DNA of 64,000 nt, taken from NCBI GenBank assembly GCA_002733765.1, contig NVWU01000005.1, positions 163,877-227,876 of the forward strand, given 5' to 3'. The first letter of the stretch is position 1; every line of letters starts with the position of its first letter. This document shows positions 56,420 to 64,000 of the stretch, in pieces. The notes under the pieces were generated by a model. It saw only the letters and a list, made by a program, of their open reading frames with translations, did no database searches and had not been told where the DNA came from. A program made the translations under genes and the position numbers. This stretch comes from Colwellia sp. (lineage in GTDB: Bacteria > Pseudomonadota > Gammaproteobacteria > Enterobacterales > Alteromonadaceae).

Positions 56420-57084
56420 ACAGGTGCAATTAGCGGCCAACCACCTAAATCATGCCACTTATTAACAATATGGCAAAAAAGCTCTGCAGTTTTTTCTGTG
56501 TCATACAAAGCCGAGTGAGCTTCATTATTATTAAAATCAATTTTTGCAGCGATACACGCTTTTGCTAATACAGTTTGACCTAAGGCTAGTCCTGCTAATG
56601 TTGTGGTGTCAAAACTAACAAATGAATGAAATGGGCTACGTTTTATATTACAGCGACTCGTTGCGGCATTTAAAAAACCTAAATCAAATGCGGCATTGTG
56701 AGCGACAATAATTGCCCGTTGACAACCGGCTAACTTCATTTTTTTTCTGACTAATTTAAAGAGTGTTTTTAAAGCGATATCTTCATCTACTGCACCACGT
56801 AATGGGTTGGTTGGATCAATACCGGTAAATTCTAGCGCTTTAGGTTCTAAATTTGCGCCTTCAAAAGGGTGCACATTAAATTGTATTGTTTCATCTATAG
56901 CAAGTTTACCAGTCACCTCATCTAAAGATAATACTGAAGCCGCAATTTCTAATAAGGCATCGGTTTGGGCATTAAAACCTGCCGTTTCAACGTCAATAAC
57001 TACGGGGAAGTAACCTCTAAAGCGTTGTGCTAAAAGGGGGCGGGTCTGTTCATTAAGGATTTTTTTTTCGACACTTTCGGGCAT
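56404..57084 (-). CDS. rnt: Ribonuclease T
   Basis: This 226-residue DEDDh 3'-5' exoribonuclease matures tRNA and stable RNA 3' ends. The motifs are [10 protein letters not shown] (Asp and Glu), [14 protein letters not shown] (Asp) and [13 protein letters not shown] (His and Asp). [14 protein letters not shown] is typical of RNase T rather than of PolIII epsilon. The C-terminus (VANNE) is written by the heptamer repeat. It is divergent from motY, the usual order in Vibrio and Shewanella. Confidence 0.96.
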   Translation of the reverse strand: MPESVEKKILNEQTRPLLAQRFRGYFPVVIDVETAGFNAQTDALLEIAASVLSLDEVTGKLAIDETIQFNVHPFEGANLEPKALEFTGIDPTNPLRGAVDEDIALKTLFKLVRKKMKLAGCQRAIIVAHNAAFDLGFLNAATSRCNIKRSPFHSFVSFDTTTLAGLALGQTVLAKACIAAKIDFNNNEAHSALYDTEKTAELFCHIVNKWHDLGGWPLIAPVANNE

Positions 57085-57228
57085 GTTAGTTTAGATAGTT
57101 GATGTTGCTGCGAATTTGAGGTGATTATCTCAGAAAAAAAGAATAAAGACGAGGATGAAACAAATACTAGTGGTTAATAAAATTACAATAAAGTGTTAAA
57201 GTTATTTTAAGGTAGGGCGATACAAAGA

Positions 57229-58194
57229 GTGCCGCCTATTAATTTTGTTGCAAAAGCTATGAAAAAAAATTTTCTTGAAACAAATAAATCATTAATTACA
57301 TACAGCTTAAGATTTTTGCTAAAAGCGAAGGTACTACTGTTTGTTAGTGTGTTTTGCTGTGTTCTTGTTAACAATGCACAGGCGGGAATTCGCCAATACA
57401 GTGCTAGTCTTCATACCTCTCAATGGCAGTTAGCAAACGACTCTCGTTTGCAATGTACTTTAGCGCATCAAATTCCTCATTATGGTCAAGCGCGTTTTTC
57501 AGCAAAAGCAAGTCGACAGTTGAATATGGAATTTGAATTAGACATGATGCTTTTACCTGATAATTATTCTCTTGCTCAAGTTCGTAGTGAATCACCTAAA
57601 TGGCGTCCAGGGTATGGTGGTCGAGTATTGGCGGATATGAAATTATATAAACAATTTAGCCCAAGCTTACCTAAAAAAGTCGCGTGGACTATGTTAAGTG
57701 AATTAGAGCAGGGCATGAACCCAACGTTTTACTATGATGATTGGTATAGTGAACAAGATAAAATATCGGTTAGCCTATCAACAGCACGCTTTAATAGTGC
57801 TTATAGAAACTTTGTTGCTTGCGTAGGTAATTTACTTAACTATAGCTTTGATGATATTTCCTATACGGTATTAAACTATCAATCAAATAGTGATAAATTT
57901 ACTAAAGCCTCGCAAAGACGTATCAATATGATTCGTGAATATTTAAGTTTAGATCCAAATCTTGATTTGGTACTTATTGATGCATACTCTGATAGTTACG
58001 GTGGTCGTTGGACTAATTTGAAGTTATCAGAGCGTCGGGCGTTAAAAATACGTGACTATTTTGTTAAAAATGGTATTAATGCGAATAGAATTGAAGCGAA
58101 AGGTTATGGTGAAAAGCGTCATATTGCTTCTAATGATACAACATTAGGTCGTGGTAAAAACAGAAGAGTAGTCATTCAAATGCAAAAAATGTAG
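57229..58194 (+). CDS. motY: Sodium-driven flagellar motor protein MotY
   Basis: This 321-residue periplasmic protein has a signal segment (VLLFVSVFCCVLVNNAQA), an N-terminal MotY domain (GIRQYSASLHTSQWQL, LQCTLAHQIPHYGQARF) and a C-terminal OmpA-like peptidoglycan-binding domain (SDSYGGRWTNLKLSERRA, IEAKGYGEKRHIAS, GRGKNRRVVIQ). MotY forms the T-ring that anchors the PomA/PomB stators. The start is GTG at 57229; ATG at 57259 would still leave a signal peptide. It suggests a Na-driven polar flagellum. Confidence 0.93.
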   Translation: MPPINFVAKAMKKNFLETNKSLITYSLRFLLKAKVLLFVSVFCCVLVNNAQAGIRQYSASLHTSQWQLANDSRLQCTLAHQIPHYGQARFSAKASRQLNMEFELDMMLLPDNYSLAQVRSESPKWRPGYGGRVLADMKLYKQFSPSLPKKVAWTMLSELEQGMNPTFYYDDWYSEQDKISVSLSTARFNSAYRNFVACVGNLLNYSFDDISYTVLNYQSNSDKFTKASQRRINMIREYLSLDPNLDLVLIDAYSDSYGGRWTNLKLSERRALKIRDYFVKNGINANRIEAKGYGEKRHIASNDTTLGRGKNRRVVIQMQKM

Positions 58195-58333
58195 CTAAAC
58201 TCTTACATTTATAGACAATTTGACTTAAATATAAATTATTGAACAGGTCCGTCGATTCACAGTAATCTACGGGCCTGTTCTTTTTTAAGCGTGTTATGTT
58301 AAACGACCAATTGGCTTTTCAAGGAATACCCAA

Positions 58334-60193
58334 ATGACATGTTTTTTTCAGCTATTTATATTAGCTGTCTTATCAATATCACCATTATCAGTGTCAGCAA
58401 AGTCATCAATACTTAATGACGCGTACACTTACGCTAATTATGATCAAGTGGTTACTACCCACCTTTACTTAGATTTAAATGTAGATTTTGAGAAAAAGTC
58501 ATTGTCAGGCTTTGCTGAGCTATCATTAATGTGGCTAAATGAAGGTGCAAGTAAGGTCGTTTTAGATACTCGGGATTTGGTCATTCATCGAGTGTTAGCA
58601 CAAAATAGCCAAGATCAGTGGCAACAGCTTAGCTTTTTACTTGCTAAGCGAGATGATGTATTAGGTTCAAAATTAACAATTAATACAGTCGCTAAGGCTA
58701 AAAAGTTACGTATTTATTATCATTCAACAAAAAAAGCCTCAGGTTTGCAATGGTTGTCACCAGAGCAAACAGCAGGTAAAGAAAAGCCATTTTTGTTTAG
58801 TCAAAACCAAGCCATTCACGCACGCTCTTGGATTCCTATTCAAGATACGCCAAGTGTTCGTGTTACTTATACTGCACGTATCACTACAGACAAAGATCTA
58901 TTAGCCGTAATGAGTGCCAATAATGAACCTGATACGATACGTGATGGTGATTACTTTTTCTCTATGCCGCAAGCTATTCCTGCTTACTTAATTGCTATTG
59001 GTGTTGGTGATTTACACTTTAAAGCCATGAGTCACCAAACCGGCATTTACGCTGAAACTAATATTTTAAATGCAGCCGTTGCTGAGTTTGATGACACCCA
59101 AACTATGATTGATAAAGCTGAACAAATGTATGGAAAATATCGTTGGGGACGTTACGATTTATTAATATTACCACCAAGCTTTCCTTTTGGTGGTATGGAA
59201 AATCCTCGGTTATCTTTTATCACACCAACCGTTATTGCGGGTGATAAAAGCTTAGTCAATTTAATTGCCCATGAACTTGCTCATTCATGGTCAGGTAATT
59301 TAGTGACTAACGAAAGTTGGCGTGATCTTTGGTTAAATGAAGGTTTTACTAGTTATGTGGAAAACCGCATTATGGAAGCGGTATTTGGTGAAAATAGAGC
59401 CATAATGGAACAAGCACTTGCTGTGCAAGGCTTAAATGATGAAATAGCTGAATTAACACCGGGTGATACTCAGTTGTATATTGACTTAAAAGGGCGTGAT
59501 CCAGATGATGCTTTTTCTGGGGTGCCTTATACTAAGGGACAATTATTCTTAATATATTTAGAAAATAAATTTGGGCGTAAACACTTTGACGCGTTCGTTT
59601 TAGAATACTTTGAAAATCATGCCTTTGAAAGTATAGGTACTGCTAACTTTGTTAAATACTTGAAAGTGAATTTAACTGATAAATATCCCAATATTGTTAG
59701 TGATAAAAAAATTGATGAATGGGTTTATGCGCAAGGCTTACCTAATGATGTGCCTAAACCAACGTCGACGGCTTTTAGCGTTATTGATGAGCAAAGAGCA
59801 CAGTGGTTAAATGATGAAGTATCATTAACGCAATTACCTACATCGAAGTGGACTTTGCATGAATGGTTACATTTCATTAATAACTTGCCGCTTGATACTA
59901 AAGTGGAGCGCTTGACTACACTTGATAATACCTTTGATTTAACCCACAGTAAAAATGCTGAAATTGCTCATGCATGGTACTTATTGTCGGTGCGAGCGGG
60001 CTATGATGTTGTTTATCCTGCGATGTCTAAATATTTAATTGCTATTGGTCGTCGTAAGTTAATTGTGCCTTTATATAAAGAGTTAGCTCAAACAGAGCAA
60101 GGTAAAGCATGGGCATTGAAAATATATCAACATGCACGACCCGGTTATCATGGCTTAGCGCAAGGTACTATTGATGATGTTTTAAGAAAGTAA
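58334..60193 (+). CDS. M1-family aminopeptidase, leukotriene-A4-hydrolase-like
   Basis: This 619-residue zinc peptidase has a Sec signal ([13 protein letters not shown]), the exopeptidase motif [12 protein letters not shown], zinc motif [12 protein letters not shown] near residue 313 with the third ligand in NEGF 19 residues on, and a helical C-terminal domain of the LTA4-hydrolase type ([16 protein letters not shown]). It trims N-terminal residues from peptides, here probably in the periplasm. The ribosome binding site AAGGAA precedes the ATG. Confidence 0.95.
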   Translation: MTCFFQLFILAVLSISPLSVSAKSSILNDAYTYANYDQVVTTHLYLDLNVDFEKKSLSGFAELSLMWLNEGASKVVLDTRDLVIHRVLAQNSQDQWQQLSFLLAKRDDVLGSKLTINTVAKAKKLRIYYHSTKKASGLQWLSPEQTAGKEKPFLFSQNQAIHARSWIPIQDTPSVRVTYTARITTDKDLLAVMSANNEPDTIRDGDYFFSMPQAIPAYLIAIGVGDLHFKAMSHQTGIYAETNILNAAVAEFDDTQTMIDKAEQMYGKYRWGRYDLLILPPSFPFGGMENPRLSFITPTVIAGDKSLVNLIAHELAHSWSGNLVTNESWRDLWLNEGFTSYVENRIMEAVFGENRAIMEQALAVQGLNDEIAELTPGDTQLYIDLKGRDPDDAFSGVPYTKGQLFLIYLENKFGRKHFDAFVLEYFENHAFESIGTANFVKYLKVNLTDKYPNIVSDKKIDEWVYAQGLPNDVPKPTSTAFSVIDEQRAQWLNDEVSLTQLPTSKWTLHEWLHFINNLPLDTKVERLTTLDNTFDLTHSKNAEIAHAWYLLSVRAGYDVVYPAMSKYLIAIGRRKLIVPLYKELAQTEQGKAWALKIYQHARPGYHGLAQGTIDDVLRK

Positions 60194-60420
60194 CAACTAG
60201 CTATCTTGTGGTTGACTCTGTTTATTTAAGTATCCAAAGTACTCATTGACTAGCGTCAACTTCATATTCTTTCCTATAAATAGAACTATCTAGCTTAAAG
60301 GGGAGTTCTATTTAAATGATGTAATTTAAAGGCTTTGTTGAGCTTTTTTGCTATTCGCTGCTTAGAACTCTTGATATAATACTGATAATTACGTTAATTA
60401 TTTTTTTAGAGGTTTTGTGG

Positions 60421-62091
60421 ATGTCAGAAGCTGAAAATCGTCCAACCAATTTTATTCGTCAAATTATTGATGCTGATCTTGCTAGTGGTAAACATAACGC
60501 AGTACAAACACGTTTTCCGCCTGAGCCTAATGGTTTTTTACATATTGGCCACGCTAAGGCTATTTGTTTAAATTTTGGTATAGCCCAAGATTACAATGGA
60601 TTATGTAATTTACGTTTTGATGACACCAACCCTGAAAAAGAAGACATAGACTATGTGCATGCGATTAAAAAAGATGTGCAGTGGTTAGGTTTTGAGTGGG
60701 CTGGAGAAGTTCACTACTCTTCGGAGTATTTTGATAAATTACATGGCTTTGCTATTGAATTAATTGAAAAAGGCTTAGCTTATGTGTGTTTCTTAAACGG
60801 TGAAGAAACGCGCGAATATCGTGGCACGTTAAACAAGCCAGGTAAAAATAGCCCATACCGCGATACGTCAGTCGAAGAAAATTTAGCTTTATTTGAGAAA
60901 ATGAAAAACGGTGAATGCCAAGAGGGTGAATGTTCGCTGCGCGCAAAAATTGATATGAGTTCAAGTTTTATGTGTTTGCGTGACCCAATTATTTATCGTG
61001 TTAGGTTTGCTCATCATCATCAAACGGGGGATAAATGGTGTATTTATCCAATGTATGATTTTACCCATTGCTTATCGGATGCTATTGAAGGTATAACGCA
61101 CTCTATTTGTACGTTAGAATTTCAAGATAACCGCCGTTTATATGACTGGGTTATTGACAACGTATCAGTCCCTTCTATCCCTCATCAATATGAGTTTTCT
61201 CGTTTAAATCTTGAATACACATTAATGAGTAAACGTAAATTAAACACCTTAGTGGAAGATAAACTAGTTGATGGCTGGGATGATCCTCGTATGCCAACAA
61301 TTGCCGCCTTTAGGCGTCGTGGTTATACGCCGGCATCAATGCGAGAGTTCACTAAACGTATTGGTGTGACCAAGATGGAAAACACCGTTGAAATGAGTGT
61401 GTTAGAAGCTTGTATTCGTGAAGATTTAAATGATAATGCTCCTCGTGCAATGGCGGTACTTGATCCGATTAAACTTGTGATTGAAAACTATCCAGAAGCT
61501 AAAACTGAAGCGCTAATGGTAAAAAATCATCCAAGTGATGAAAGCCAAGGTACACGTATAGTGCCATTTAGCCGTGAACTTTATATTGAAGCGGAAGATT
61601 TTAGAGAAGAAGCCAATAAAAAGTACAAACGCTTAGTTATTGATAAAGCGGTGCGCTTACGTGGTGCTTATGTGGTAACCGCTACTCGTTGTGATAAAGA
61701 CGAACAGGGTAATGTAACAACCGTCTATTGTACCTACAATGAAGATACTTTAGGCAAAAACCCAACGGACGGTACAAAACCTAAAGGGGTTATTCATTGG
61801 GTTGATGTGCAAAAATCACTTAACGCAACGGTACGTTTGTATGATCGATTATTTACGGTGCCAAATCCAGCAGCAGAAACTGATCTTCAGAGTGTGATGA
61901 ATCCCGAGTCATTGATTGTGATTAACAATGCGAAAGTAGAGCCATCGTTAGCCAATGCTAAAGCAGAGCAAGCTTTTCAATTTGAGCGTCAAGGGTATTT
62001 TTGTTTAGACAATGATATTAAAAACGCGGATGATTTAGTCTTTAACCGCACGGTTGGTTTACGTGATACCTGGGCAAAAACTGCTAAATAA
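60421..62091 (+). CDS. glnS: Glutaminyl-tRNA synthetase
   Basis: This 556-residue class-I synthetase charges tRNA-Gln. The HIGH motif is in [16 protein letters not shown], the KMSKS-like motif is [11 protein letters not shown], and the dedicated GlnRS start [16 protein letters not shown] is present. The C-terminal anticodon-binding barrel is complete. The start is at 60421 behind AGAGG; a frame from TTG six bases earlier is not needed. A terminator follows the gene. Confidence 0.97.
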   Translation: MSEAENRPTNFIRQIIDADLASGKHNAVQTRFPPEPNGFLHIGHAKAICLNFGIAQDYNGLCNLRFDDTNPEKEDIDYVHAIKKDVQWLGFEWAGEVHYSSEYFDKLHGFAIELIEKGLAYVCFLNGEETREYRGTLNKPGKNSPYRDTSVEENLALFEKMKNGECQEGECSLRAKIDMSSSFMCLRDPIIYRVRFAHHHQTGDKWCIYPMYDFTHCLSDAIEGITHSICTLEFQDNRRLYDWVIDNVSVPSIPHQYEFSRLNLEYTLMSKRKLNTLVEDKLVDGWDDPRMPTIAAFRRRGYTPASMREFTKRIGVTKMENTVEMSVLEACIREDLNDNAPRAMAVLDPIKLVIENYPEAKTEALMVKNHPSDESQGTRIVPFSRELYIEAEDFREEANKKYKRLVIDKAVRLRGAYVVTATRCDKDEQGNVTTVYCTYNEDTLGKNPTDGTKPKGVIHWVDVQKSLNATVRLYDRLFTVPNPAAETDLQSVMNPESLIVINNAKVEPSLANAKAEQAFQFERQGYFCLDNDIKNADDLVFNRTVGLRDTWAKTAK

Positions 62092-62127
62092 AGTGATTTT
62101 TTGTCGTTAAAAGAATAATGAATAAAG

Positions 62128-62158
62128 AAAACCAATAGTACTATACTATTGGTTTTTT
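62128..62158. terminator. Rho-independent terminator of glnS
   Basis: AAAACCAATAGT (62128-62139) and its complement (62145-62156) form a 12-base stem with five-base loop and T-run, 37 bases after the glnS stop. Confidence 0.92.
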
Positions 62159-62246
62159 GCTATAAAGTTTTGTGATTAAATCTTTATGAAAATCACGTTA
62201 TACTCTATGATGAACTGTCTTTATATTACCTAAATTACTCCAACCT

Positions 62247-64000
62247 ATGCGTCGCTCTAGTTATCCAGAACAAGAAGTAAATTCGATTAATTGGCAAGCC
62301 TTTAAACTGATTCTGCCTTACTTGTTTGAATTTAAAAACCGCATCGCTTTTGCCATGCTCTGCCTAGTACTGACAAAAGTTGCCAGTGTGTATCTGCCAT
62401 TTATCCTGAAAGATATTGTTGATACATTAGATGCTAATGTGCCAGAAAACTTGCAAATTGCCATTGTACCGCTTGGTTTAGTGGCCGCTTACGGTATGAC
62501 GCGTTTAGCCATTGTGGTGTTTGCTGAAATTAGAGATACGCTTTTTGGTCGAGTGACTGAGCGAGCTATTCGCCGTATTGGTTTAAAAGTCTTTCGCCAT
62601 TTACATGCATTGGATTTAGATTTTCATTTGAATCGCCAAACAGGCGGTTTATCTCGAGATATTGATCGCGGTACTACCGGTATTAGTTTTTTAATGCGCT
62701 TTATGGTGTTCAACATTGTACCCACGTTACTTGAAATAACCATGGTTGTGACTATTTTATTCGTTAACTATGGTATTTGGTTTGCGGTTATTACCTTAGG
62801 CTCAATTCTTGTTTATATTTTTTATTCTGTTTATGCCACTAATTTACGAACACGTTATGTACGTGCTGCCAATACAGCTGATTCATCAAGCAATACGCGA
62901 GCGATTGATAGTCTATTAAACTATGAAACAGTTAAGTACTTTACCAATGAAGAATTTGAAGCAAAAGCCTATGATCAACAATTGGCAACGTGGGAACAAG
63001 CAAAAATTAAAAACCGTTTGTCTTTATTCGCGCTAAATGGTGGCCAAGCGCTTATTATAGCGCTCGCAATGACGTCAATGCTGGCACTTGCTGCGGTAAA
63101 GGTGAGTGAAGGCGAAATGACCTTAGGTGATTTTGTCTTGGTTAATGCCTTTATGATGCAAATTTTTATGCCATTAAATTTTTTAGGCTTTGTTTATCGT
63201 GAAATTAAAGGTTCATTAGCGAATATTGAAAACTTATTTGGTTTATTAGCAAAGTCGCCTAAAGTACAAGATGCTCCTGATGCTAAAGCGGTGGTCATTA
63301 AGCAAGGGACAATAAACTTCGAGAATATTGAATTTTCTTATCATAAAAAACGAAAAATAATTAAAAATATTTCTTTTCAGGTTAAGGGCGGAGAAAAAGT
63401 TGCTGTTGTTGGTACCAGTGGCTCAGGTAAATCAACCTTAGTAAAACTGTTATTTCGATTTTACGATGTGAGTAGTGGTAATATTTTGATTGATGGCCAA
63501 AATGTTGTAGACGTTAGTCAGCATTCTTTACGTCAACACATAGGAATTGTGCCACAAGATACGGTGTTATTTAACGACACTTTATTTGCTAATGTACAAT
63601 ATGGTGATCCTAAGGCGAGTAAAACACAGGTAATGGCAGCTATTGAAATGGCGCATTTAACCAAGTTTGTGGCGAGTTTACCTGATGGTGTAGAAACCAA
63701 GGTGGGTGAGCGAGGGTTAAAGCTTTCGGGTGGTGAAAAACAGCGTGTAGCTATTGCGCGTACCATATTAAAAAACCCTACTATTCTGGTATTTGATGAA
63801 GCGACTTCATCACTTGATAGCCAATCAGAGCAGGCCATTTTGACGGCGATAAATGAAGTGGCTAAAAACCGAACCAGTTTAGTGATTGCGCATAGATTAT
63901 CTACCATTATTGATAGCGATAATATTATTGTTATGAGCGAAGGTAACATTGTAGAACAGGGTAACCATCAACAATTATTAGCGTTGCATGGACAATATAG
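62247..64000 (+). CDS. Atm1/HMT-type ABC transporter, 3' end missing
   Basis: The frame from ATG at 62247 is open to the window edge, with 584 codons visible and probably few missing. A six-segment membrane domain begins INWQAFKLILPYLFEFKNR, followed by an ATP-binding domain with Walker A GTSGSGKSTLVKL, signature LSGGEKQRVAIART, Walker B ILVFDEATSSLD and the switch His in IAHRLSTI. The half-transporter fold, with RFYDVSSGNILIDGQNV, fits the Atm1/ABCB7/HMT1 group, which exports glutathione-linked sulfur or metal species. Substrate here is not known. Confidence 0.93.
   Translation, partial: MRRSSYPEQEVNSINWQAFKLILPYLFEFKNRIAFAMLCLVLTKVASVYLPFILKDIVDTLDANVPENLQIAIVPLGLVAAYGMTRLAIVVFAEIRDTLFGRVTERAIRRIGLKVFRHLHALDLDFHLNRQTGGLSRDIDRGTTGISFLMRFMVFNIVPTLLEITMVVTILFVNYGIWFAVITLGSILVYIFYSVYATNLRTRYVRAANTADSSSNTRAIDSLLNYETVKYFTNEEFEAKAYDQQLATWEQAKIKNRLSLFALNGGQALIIALAMTSMLALAAVKVSEGEMTLGDFVLVNAFMMQIFMPLNFLGFVYREIKGSLANIENLFGLLAKSPKVQDAPDAKAVVIKQGTINFENIEFSYHKKRKIIKNISFQVKGGEKVAVVGTSGSGKSTLVKLLFRFYDVSSGNILIDGQNVVDVSQHSLRQHIGIVPQDTVLFNDTLFANVQYGDPKASKTQVMAAIEMAHLTKFVASLPDGVETKVGERGLKLSGGEKQRVAIARTILKNPTILVFDEATSSLDSQSEQAILTAINEVAKNRTSLVIAHRLSTIIDSDNIIVMSEGNIVEQGNHQQLLALHGQY

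Overview
The window is AT-rich chromosomal DNA from a marine gammaproteobacterium of the order Alteromonadales, most likely Colwelliaceae (Colwellia or Thalassotalea type). The basis is gene content and order: ubiE-ubiJ-ubiB followed by rep, ccoG-srkA-dsbA, rnt divergent from motY, the prkA-yeaH-spoVR block, and small families typical of the group (VC0807, VF530, DUF1285, DUF2489, YihI). I assign it from recognised protein families, not from a database search. No phage, plasmid backbone, rRNA operon or CRISPR array is visible.

Layout. 0-2.2 kb: the end of a PAS-PAS-GGDEF diguanylate cyclase and a VC0807-type membrane protein. 2.2-6.8 kb: a tightly overlapped minus-strand operon for a B12-dependent glutamate mutase (S and E subunits), its reactivating chaperone and an AMP-forming ligase, with a MITE-like inverted-repeat element just upstream. 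7.2-9.3 kb: rraA-like gene, aromatic/aspartate aminotransferase, tRNA-His. 9.5-14.2 kb: accessory stretch with an MFS exporter/AraC pair, IS110 and IS256 relics, a DsbA-family protein and a DMT transporter. 14.2-20 kb: NIT-domain chemoreceptor, a probable small RNA, and the ubiquinone genes ubiE-ubiJ-ubiB. 20-25.4 kb: rep, an orphan c-di-GMP-I riboswitch, serA and serC. 25.9-33.7 kb: CoA-transferase, hemN, a DksA-like protein, yihI, purU and small conserved genes. 33.9-38.6 kb: a peroxiredoxin-glutaredoxin fusion, ccoG, srkA, dsbA. 38.8-45.8 kb: LysR regulator, porin, fdhA, a decayed serine dehydratase and an XRE-cupin regulator. This looks like a one-carbon/serine catabolic locus that is being lost. 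45.9-50.8 kb: spoVR, yeaH, prkA. 51-54.1 kb: a second ccoG and a PAS-sigma54 activator with matching palindromes and a sigma54 promoter. 54.3-57.1 kb: sodB, grxD, a 2-Cys peroxiredoxin and rnt. 57.2-64 kb: motY, an M1 aminopeptidase, glnS and an Atm1-type ABC transporter cut by the right edge.

Themes. Redox and oxidative-stress genes are frequent (Prx-Grx, DsbA, two CcoG, SodB, Grx4, 2-Cys Prx). The best candidates for undescribed biology are the glutamate mutase-ligase operon, the sigma54 regulator circuit acting on the second ccoG, the minus-strand small RNA upstream of ubiE, the riboswitch with no intact target gene, and a dispersed repeat family seen twice. Several starts were moved downstream of the longest reading frame because a good ribosome binding site and family homology agree: the MCP, the CoA-transferase, PrkA, SodB, the 2-Cys peroxiredoxin, GlnS and SdaA.
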